NCBI GenBank assembly: GCA_011087605.1
Contig: JAALLE010000021.1
Coordinates: 1 to 48,097, forward strand
Reading direction: 5' to 3'
Length of the DNA: 48,097 nucleotides
DNA from: Hyphomicrobiales bacterium
Lineage (GTDB): Bacteria; Pseudomonadota; Alphaproteobacteria; Rhizobiales; Rhizobiaceae
Position 1 is the first letter of the stretch, and the number at the start of each line of letters is the position of its first letter. The translations under genes and the position numbers were made by a program. Below the pieces are notes generated by a model. That model did not search any database and was not told where the DNA came from. It saw nothing but the letters and a program-made list of their open reading frames with translations. This document shows, piece by piece, positions 43,183-48,097 of the stretch.

Positions 43183-43214
43183 AAAAATGCTCCTCAATCA
43201 GATTGAGGAGCATT
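43183..43214 (-). terminator. mmsA terminator overlapping the lysozyme ribosome binding site
   Basis: A perfect 14-bp inverted repeat (AATGCTCCTCAATC at 43186-43199 with its complement at 43201-43214, one-base spacer) is followed on the - strand by TTTTT (43187-43183). It lies 35 bases after the mmsA stop. The arm next to the T run contains GAGGAG, the only ribosome binding site for the lysozyme gene that starts at 43182. Confidence 0.92.
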
Positions 43215-43248
43215 GTGATAGACTATTTTGAGACGGGGATAAGTTTCC

Positions 43249-44748
43249 CTATTCCATGGTTGGAATTGAAAATTCCGCACCTTCCTTGATGCCCGAAGGC
43301 CAACGCGAAGTGATCGTCTTCGTGCGGGTATAAAACTTGAACGCATCCGGGCCATGCTGGTTCAAATCGCCAAACCCGGAACGTTTCCAACCACCAAATG
43401 TGTAGTAAGCCAACGGCACAGGAATTGGCACGTTAATACCGACCATGCCGATATTGATGCGGCTGGCAAAATCGCGGGCCGCATCGCCGTCGCGTGTAAA
43501 GATTGCAACGCCATTGCCATATTCGTGGCTCATCGCCAGGTCGAGACCTTCTTCATAGGTGTCGGCACGAACCACCGAGAGGACAGGACCGAAAATCTCT
43601 TCCTTGTAGATCGACATATCCTTGGTGACATTGTCGAACAGGCAAGCGCCCATGAAGAAACCATCTTCATAACCCTGCATGGAGAAGTCACGACCATCAA
43701 CGACCAGATCCGCCCCCTGCTCGACGCCGGCGTCGACATATCCCTTGACGCGGGTGTGAGCTTCTTTGGTTACCAACGGTCCAAAATCAGCGTCGTCACC
43801 GGCGGTATAGGGAGCAATTTTCAAAGCTTCGACGCGCGGCGTCAGCTTTTCCATCAAACGATCGCCGGTGTCCTTGCCAACGGGAACGGCAACGGAGACA
43901 GCCATACAGCGTTCGCCGGCAGCGCCGTAGCCAGCGCCAATCAACGCATCGACGGTCTGATCCATGTCAGCATCCGGCATGATGATCATGTGATTTTTCG
44001 CGCCGCCAAAGCACTGAACGCGCTTACCGTTGGCACAGCCGCGTGTGTAGACATATTCAGCAATCGGTGTTGAACCAACAAAACCGACGGCCATGATGTC
44101 GTCGTGATCAAGAATACCATCAACGGCTTCCTTGTCCCCGTGCACCACGTTCAATATGCCATCTGGCAAACCGGCTTCGCTCATCAATTGCGCCAACATA
44201 TTGGGGACCGACGGGTCACGCTCAGATGGTTTGAGGATGAATGCATTGCCGCAAACAATGGCCGGGCAGAATTTCCACATGGGAATCATCGCCGGAAAGT
44301 TGAACGGAGTTATCCCCGCCACAACTCCCAATGGTTGTTTAACCGAGTGCATGTCAATTCCCGGACCGGCACCTTCAGAAAACTCACCTTTCAGCATTTG
44401 CGGCGCACTGATGCAGTATTCGGCAACTTCCAGACCGCGGATCACATCGCCTTTTGCGTCAGGCACTGTTTTACCGTGCTCTCGGGATAGTGCTTCAGCA
44501 AGCTGGTCCATATCGCGATGTAACAGACGGACAAATTCCATCATCACGCGGGCGCGTTTTTGTGGGTTTTGGGCTGCCCAAGCGGGTTGAGCCTGTTTAG
44601 CGTTGGCAATCGCGGCATTCAATTCATTGGCCGATGCCAGCGGCACCTGAGCCTGAACTTCTCCAGTAGCCGGGTTGTAGACGTCGGCCGTGCGCCCGGA
44701 GGTGCCGGAAACCAGTTTTCCGCCAATATAGTGTTGAATTTCGTCCAT
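43249..44748 (-). CDS. mmsA: CoA-acylating methylmalonate-semialdehyde dehydrogenase
   Basis: A 499-residue ALDH6-family enzyme converting methylmalonate semialdehyde to propionyl-CoA (and malonate semialdehyde to acetyl-CoA) in valine and myo-inositol or thymine breakdown. Seen: HYIGGKLVSG, NFPAMIPMWKFCPAIVCGN, LKPSERDPS, FVGSTPIAEYVYTRG, catalytic Cys281 in GERCMAVSVAV, and EEIFGPVLSVVRA. Length is normal. No mmsB or mmsR lies adjacent. It starts 80 bases after the blh gene on the same strand; the gap holds only a 4-bp GCTC/GAGC hairpin. Confidence 0.95.
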   Translation of the reverse strand: MDEIQHYIGGKLVSGTSGRTADVYNPATGEVQAQVPLASANELNAAIANAKQAQPAWAAQNPQKRARVMMEFVRLLHRDMDQLAEALSREHGKTVPDAKGDVIRGLEVAEYCISAPQMLKGEFSEGAGPGIDMHSVKQPLGVVAGITPFNFPAMIPMWKFCPAIVCGNAFILKPSERDPSVPNMLAQLMSEAGLPDGILNVVHGDKEAVDGILDHDDIMAVGFVGSTPIAEYVYTRGCANGKRVQCFGGAKNHMIIMPDADMDQTVDALIGAGYGAAGERCMAVSVAVPVGKDTGDRLMEKLTPRVEALKIAPYTAGDDADFGPLVTKEAHTRVKGYVDAGVEQGADLVVDGRDFSMQGYEDGFFMGACLFDNVTKDMSIYKEEIFGPVLSVVRADTYEEGLDLAMSHEYGNGVAIFTRDGDAARDFASRINIGMVGINVPIPVPLAYYTFGGWKRSGFGDLNQHGPDAFKFYTRTKTITSRWPSGIKEGAEFSIPTME

Positions 44749-44828
44749 GATGGTCCCTTCCGCAGAACTTGATTGCAGGCTCTTTAGAGCATGTCTGGCT
44801 CAAATGGAACCATTCCGCGAGAAGGACT

Positions 44829-45716
44829 TCAAAGCTTATCGACAGGCACTTTCAAATAGCGCGTTCCGTTGGGTTCCGGTTCTGGCAGATCGCCAGCGCG
44901 CATATTCACCTGAACACTTGGGATAATCAATTTTGGCATCGACAGCTGCGCATCGCGTGTCGTGCGCATTTCAACATAAGCGTCCTCGTCAATGCCGTCC
45001 TTGACGTGGATGTTGGAAGCCCGCTGTTCACCGACGGTCGTTTCCCAGGCGATGTCTCGCCCATTGGGGCCATAATCGTGACAGATGAACATGCGCATGG
45101 ATTCCGGCAGGCTGAGAACTTTTTTAATTGACTGATAAAGTTGTCGTGCATCTCCGCCGGGGAAATCAGCCCGGGCCGAACCACCATCCGGCATGAACAG
45201 GGTATCGCCAACAACTATGACGTCACCAATCACATGCGCCATACAGGCTGGCGTGTGACCAGGCGTTGCCAGAATAAACGCATCGAGACCGCCAATTTTA
45301 TAAGTGTCGCCCTCCTCAAACAGGGCATCAAACTGGCTTCCATCACGTTGAAATTCGGTTCCGGCATTGAAAATCTTGCCGAAAATATCCTGAACTTCGA
45401 TTACCCGAGCTCCAATGCCCAGTTTACCGCCGAGTTTTTGTTGCAAATAGGGTGCCGCAGACAGGTGGTCCGCATGCACATGCGTTTCGATAATCCACTC
45501 CACCGAAAGTCCTTGTTCATTGACAAACTCGATCAATGAATCAGCTGAGGTTTTCGACGTCCAGTCAGAGGCAAAGTCAAAATCCAGCACACTGTCATAC
45601 AACGCACAAGCGTTGGAATTCGGGTCTTTGACACAATAGGAAATCGTGTTTGTTTCTGGATCGAAAAACCCAGTTACTTCGGGTTTCTGATCAATATTGA
45701 TTGGCCAATCAGACAT
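44829..45716 (-). CDS. blh: Persulfide dioxygenase-like MBL-fold protein (Blh)
   Basis: A 295-residue metallo-beta-lactamase-fold enzyme related to ETHE1/Blh, which oxidises glutathione persulfide to sulfite. The iron site motif is THVHADHLS (His79, His81, Asp83, His84), then TPGHTPACMAHVIG, VVGDTLFMPDGGSARADFPGGD and ICHDYGP. It lacks the extra DUF442 domain that some Blh proteins carry. The neighbours pmpB, pmpA and bigR match the known bigR-type operon for hydrogen sulfide/persulfide detoxification, so the call is well supported. Confidence 0.92.
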   Translation of the reverse strand: MSDWPINIDQKPEVTGFFDPETNTISYCVKDPNSNACALYDSVLDFDFASDWTSKTSADSLIEFVNEQGLSVEWIIETHVHADHLSAAPYLQQKLGGKLGIGARVIEVQDIFGKIFNAGTEFQRDGSQFDALFEEGDTYKIGGLDAFILATPGHTPACMAHVIGDVIVVGDTLFMPDGGSARADFPGGDARQLYQSIKKVLSLPESMRMFICHDYGPNGRDIAWETTVGEQRASNIHVKDGIDEDAYVEMRTTRDAQLSMPKLIIPSVQVNMRAGDLPEPEPNGTRYLKVPVDKL

Positions 45717-45725
45717 AATAACCTC

Positions 45726-46151
45726 CTAGGCGCGTGCAGCGAGAATTCCAGGTGCCATTCTGCCTGCCCACATGCCAATCAGCAAGGCAGGGAAGAACGC
45801 CATGATTCCAGTCGACATCAAGGGCAATGCCGTAAACGCGGGACCGGGGCAGAAACCACCCAATCCCCAGCCTGCTCCAAAAATCGCCGCCCCGGTCAAT
45901 AATTGACCATCGATGTCTTTCTTCTGCGGCAGGTGAAACACGTCGCTCAACACAGGGGTCGCCCGGTTCAACACGACGCGATAGCCGATAAACGTCACCA
46001 GCACAGCACCGCCCATCACAAAGGCAAGACTGGGGTCCCAGGACCCAGCAAGGTCCAGAAAATTCAATACCTTGGCAGGGTTACTCATGCCAGAAATTAC
46101 CAGGCCAACACCAAAAATCAGTCCGCAAATTAGTCCTGCAAGTGTTTTCAT
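45726..46151 (-). CDS. pmpB: YeeE/YedE-family transporter subunit (PmpB-like)
   Basis: A 141-residue membrane protein of the YeeE/YedE (sulf_transp) family, implicated in thiosulfate or sulfur-compound movement. Seen: LICGLIFGVGLVISGMSNP, and the Cys-containing FGAGWGLGGFCPGPAF motif, with about four helices. It is one of two half-size proteins (next to PmpA) that probably work together. It lies 9 bases before blh and 3 bases after pmpA. Confidence 0.9.
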   Translation of the reverse strand: MKTLAGLICGLIFGVGLVISGMSNPAKVLNFLDLAGSWDPSLAFVMGGAVLVTFIGYRVVLNRATPVLSDVFHLPQKKDIDGQLLTGAAIFGAGWGLGGFCPGPAFTALPLMSTGIMAFFPALLIGMWAGRMAPGILAARA

Positions 46152-46154
46152 GAT

Positions 46155-46595
46155 TCAAACTCCTACAATATGACGCATGACAAACAGGGTCACGAACGCC
46201 GTTGCCATGAAGGTTAGAGTTGCGAGAATGGAGCGCATCGACAGGCGCGACATGCCACAGACTCCGTGGCCCGACGTACATCCCCCGCCATAGACAGCTC
46301 CAAAACCCGTGACCAGACCGGCAACTACCATCAAACCGATGTTTCCAGACACGGTTTGTTCAATGGGTTCACCACTTACCATCTGGACAACAAGCGGTGC
46401 GGCCAGCAGCCCAGCAATAAACGCCAGACGCCAGGCCATGTCCCCATTGGCGATTCGCCCGCCCCACGGAGGCAATACGGCGGAGCTAATGCCACTAATT
46501 CCAGCAATGCGTCCGTTCAGGGCCAGCAGCAAAACCGCTGAAAGCCCGATCAAAGCTCCGCCGAAAGCAGAGGCCCAGGGGGTGAATTCCGTCAT
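46155..46595 (-). CDS. pmpA: YeeE/YedE-family transporter subunit (PmpA-like)
   Basis: A 146-residue membrane protein paired with PmpB. The key motif is GFGAVYGGGCTSGHGVCGMSRLS, with Cys residues thought to handle sulfur species; four helices are visible. ATG 46595 is chosen because AAAGGA stands about 9 bases upstream; an in-frame GTG at 46613 lies upstream of that site. It is the first gene of the operon and diverges from bigR across the operator. Confidence 0.9.
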   Translation of the reverse strand: MTEFTPWASAFGGALIGLSAVLLLALNGRIAGISGISSAVLPPWGGRIANGDMAWRLAFIAGLLAAPLVVQMVSGEPIEQTVSGNIGLMVVAGLVTGFGAVYGGGCTSGHGVCGMSRLSMRSILATLTFMATAFVTLFVMRHIVGV

Positions 46596-46633
46596 AACTA
46601 AGCGTCCTTTCACAGAGTGCTGGTTGATTATAT

Positions 46634-46649
46634 ATTAGAAACTGCTAAT
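46634..46649. promoter_or_regulatory. BigR operator between pmpA and bigR
   Basis: ATTAG (46634-46638) and CTAAT (46645-46649) are inverted around AAACTG within the AT-rich 62-base divergent region. It resembles the AT-rich inverted repeat recognised by BigR, and its place between bigR and the operon it controls supports the call. Confidence 0.8.
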
Positions 46650-46657
46650 TTATCAAT

Positions 46658-46960
46658 ATGAGTAAACTCGATTTATTAGCGATGCAAGCTGGCGCAGCGC
46701 AAGCCGAAGCATTGCTGTCTTTGTTGGCCAATCGCCATCGACTGATGGTGATGTGTCATTTGATTGATGGCGAAAAAACCGTCACCGAGCTGTTGGCTCG
46801 TGGCCAGTTGGGTCAAAGTGCTTTGTCCCAGCATTTGGGAAAATTGCGAGATGCCCATCTTGTAGCGACCCGTCGAGAGGGTCAAAAAATACACTATTCC
46901 ATTGCCAGCAAACAGGCGCAGATACTGATCGAAACCCTGTGCGATTTGTATAAACCTTGA
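46658..46960 (+). CDS. bigR: ArsR-family persulfide-sensing repressor BigR
   Basis: A 100-residue winged-helix regulator. Helix-turn-helix LLARGQLGQSALSQHLGKLRDAHLVATRREGQ with wing. Cys33 (LMVMCHLIDG) and Cys95 (IETLCDLYKP) match the two spaced Cys that form the tetrasulfide switch in BigR/SqrR proteins, so it should release the operator when persulfides rise. It diverges from pmpA-pmpB-blh. Its TGA abuts the stop of the convergent WYL regulator (TGATCA at 46958-46963), with no terminator between. Confidence 0.93.
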   Translation: MSKLDLLAMQAGAAQAEALLSLLANRHRLMVMCHLIDGEKTVTELLARGQLGQSALSQHLGKLRDAHLVATRREGQKIHYSIASKQAQILIETLCDLYKP

Positions 46961-47647
46961 TCATTCCGTCTCCTCGCAATCGATCAGCCGCAGATAGTCT
47001 TCCAGACGTTTGCCCTGTTCGAGCGGGAATTGCTCGTCCAGCAGTCTGACTTCTTCGATGTGATCGACGCGAAACGCCCTGAAATCACAACGCGCCTCAC
47101 ACCATGCCGTGCAGGTCCAGACCTGCCCCCAGAATTCGACTTGCAGAGGTCGTATAACTCGGCGGGACAAAACATTGGCCAGACTTCTGTAACGAAGATC
47201 CAGCTTGCGACGACCTGCGATAGCTTTTCGCAGGATCGGCAGATGTTCGATATCGGCTGCGATGTTGTCGCTATAGACCGACATCGGCCAGCGGCGATTG
47301 ACTCCCTGTTGATTGGCCGGAAGGACAGCGTGTACCTTCTGGAGCAGAGAATTTGCTGCACTGTTCAATTCGCTGTCTGACGAACGTTTGGCTAGTTCCA
47401 TGCCGAACTGAAGTGCCTCCAGTTCGATATGGGAGAGGTTTAGCGGAGGCAGAAAGATCGGCTCCCGGAGGATATAACCGACCCCTCTTTCACCTTCGAT
47501 GGGAATGCCCGAAGCAACCAGGGTTTCAATGTCGCGGTAAAGAGTGCGCAGCGAAACCCCAAGCTGTTCGGCCAGTTCCCGCCCAAGCTTGAGCCGACCA
47601 TCCCGGAAAATCTGAATCAGTTCAAAGAGACGGTCGGTTCTGCGCAT
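46961..47647 (-). CDS. YafY-type HTH/WYL-domain transcriptional regulator
   Basis: A 228-residue regulator. An N-terminal HTH_11 (RELAEQLGVSLRTLYRDIETLVASGIPIEGERGVGYIL) is followed by a linker and a WYL-like domain from about residue 140 (LRKAIAGRRKLDLRYRS, RPLQVEFWGQVWTCTAWCEAR, FRAFRVDHIEEVRLLDE). The ligand is unknown. The ATG overlaps the TGA of the ABM-like gene upstream by one base (47647), so they form one operon. The likely autoregulated target is the palindromic region 47965-48021. Confidence 0.9.
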   Translation of the reverse strand: MRRTDRLFELIQIFRDGRLKLGRELAEQLGVSLRTLYRDIETLVASGIPIEGERGVGYILREPIFLPPLNLSHIELEALQFGMELAKRSSDSELNSAANSLLQKVHAVLPANQQGVNRRWPMSVYSDNIAADIEHLPILRKAIAGRRKLDLRYRSLANVLSRRVIRPLQVEFWGQVWTCTAWCEARCDFRAFRVDHIEEVRLLDEQFPLEQGKRLEDYLRLIDCEETE

Positions 47648-47952
47648 CAGGCGTGTGACATTTTCAGGCTGTTATGGGCCATTTTGGCCGATTCGCCGTC
47701 AATCGCGGCCAGAAACGGACCTGCGGCCTCAAATTGCATCAAACTCTCAGAGGCAGCTTTGGCCTGTTCCAGCGACTGCCATTCGATGTGGTCGGTCCAC
47801 ACCCCGTCTTCGGCAACCGACAGATGCCGACGAACAAAACCTTCGGTTTTGTCGAGCATGGAATTGACCGCTTGTGCAGTTTCCAGGAATTGGCTCTCTG
47901 AAACATTGTCGGCCAATTTAAAGGTGACGACTTCGACGACTGATTTTGTCAT
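47647..47952 (-). CDS. ABM-like dimeric alpha-beta-barrel protein
   Basis: A 101-residue cytoplasmic protein with a ferredoxin-like dimeric barrel pattern: SVVEVVTFKLADNVSESQFLETAQ, GFVRRHLSVAEDGVWTDHIEWQSLEQAKAASE. It resembles antibiotic-biosynthesis-monooxygenase (ABM)-like small proteins. The substrate is unknown. It is the first gene of a two-gene operon with the WYL regulator, a common type of pairing for stress or ligand-responsive small enzymes. Confidence 0.78.
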   Translation of the reverse strand: MTKSVVEVVTFKLADNVSESQFLETAQAVNSMLDKTEGFVRRHLSVAEDGVWTDHIEWQSLEQAKAASESLMQFEAAGPFLAAIDGESAKMAHNSLKMSHA

Positions 47953-47964
47953 TTAATTACTCCA

Positions 47965-48021
47965 GTGGTTGTTGACCACCGGGAGTTAACATAGCCCAAC
48001 TGACATGAATCTGTCAGTTGG
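47965..48021. promoter_or_regulatory. Palindromic promoter/operator region of the WYL operon
   Basis: CCAACTGACA (47996-48005) and TGTCAGTTGG (48012-48021) are a perfect 10-bp inverted repeat around TGAATC, 44 bases upstream of the ABM-like gene. A second inverted repeat GTGGT/ACCAC lies at 47965-47979. The first pattern suits dimer binding by the WYL regulator. On the + strand a T-rich stretch follows, but no + strand gene precedes it, so a terminator is less likely. Confidence 0.55.
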
Positions 48022-48041
48022 ATTTTGTTTTTATGCCATGG

Positions 48042-48092
48042 AAAGGTAACTACCCAGCTACCCCAACCTGATGCTTTTATAGACGGCCCATC
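48042..48092 (-). repeat. Right copy of 51-bp terminal inverted repeat
   Basis: This is the exact reverse complement of bases 1-51. It lies in the intergenic region upstream of the ABM/WYL operon, 5 bases from the right edge of the window. See the left copy for alternatives. Confidence 0.9.
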
Positions 48093-48097
48093 AGACG

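Noticed and set aside
1-48097. Composite transposon bounded by the 51-bp inverted repeat
   Set aside because: No transposase, integrase or target duplication is seen, and the repeats coincide with the window edges, so an assembly cause is more likely.

Overview
The 48-kb window reads as a gene-dense chromosomal segment of an alphaproteobacterium, most likely Hyphomicrobiales or a neighbouring marine group. This is inferred from gene content: a branched-chain-type ABC transporter linked to FadD-like and PaaK-like acyl-CoA ligases, a fused indolepyruvate:ferredoxin oxidoreductase, several TRAP transporter parts, a bigR persulfide operon, mmsA, and very tight gene packing with many ATGA overlaps. 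No rRNA, tRNA, CRISPR array, transposase or prophage was seen. No stretch over 300 bases lacks a gene.

Left part (1-12 kb): a 5'-truncated periplasmic metallophosphatase/5'-nucleotidase, then a leftward ABC uptake system in the order acyl-CoA synthetase, LivG, a 50-residue membrane protein, LivH, LivM, binding protein, LivF. A small membrane protein and a PaaK-like ligase follow, and a cytochrome P450 is inserted in the opposite direction. The two ligases suggest that imported (aromatic or branched) acids are activated to CoA esters.

Middle-left (12-26 kb): a leftward TRAP cluster with one binding protein but two membrane pairs (one DctQ enlarged, one DctM carrying a ~335-residue helical extension), followed by the fused indolepyruvate oxidoreductase and a DUF2332 protein. 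A Cache-domain histidine kinase and NarL-type regulator diverge from it and probably control it.

Centre (26-37 kb): a rightward unit of class I amidotransferase, Co-type nitrile hydratase alpha and beta, and accessory protein. It converges on a leftward operon of 8-oxoguanine-deaminase-like amidohydrolase, creatininase-family enzyme, CobW metallochaperone, WD40 protein, amidase and a ParB-fold small protein. A LacI regulator diverges from that operon. Together they look like a metal-dependent nitrile/amide/N-heterocycle degradation locus whose true substrate is not evident. Next come denD, the 3' remnant of an SDR gene, and a GNAT acetyltransferase.

Right part (37-48 kb): an aminotransferase; eda-modABC plus an orphan TRAP-type binding protein; a phage-type N-acetylmuramidase whose ribosome binding site lies inside the mmsA terminator; mmsA; the persulfide-detoxification unit blh-pmpB-pmpA with bigR and its operator; and a WYL regulator with an ABM-like protein behind a palindromic promoter region. 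The window starts and ends in a perfect 51-bp inverted repeat, which may be an assembly edge or a real repeat.
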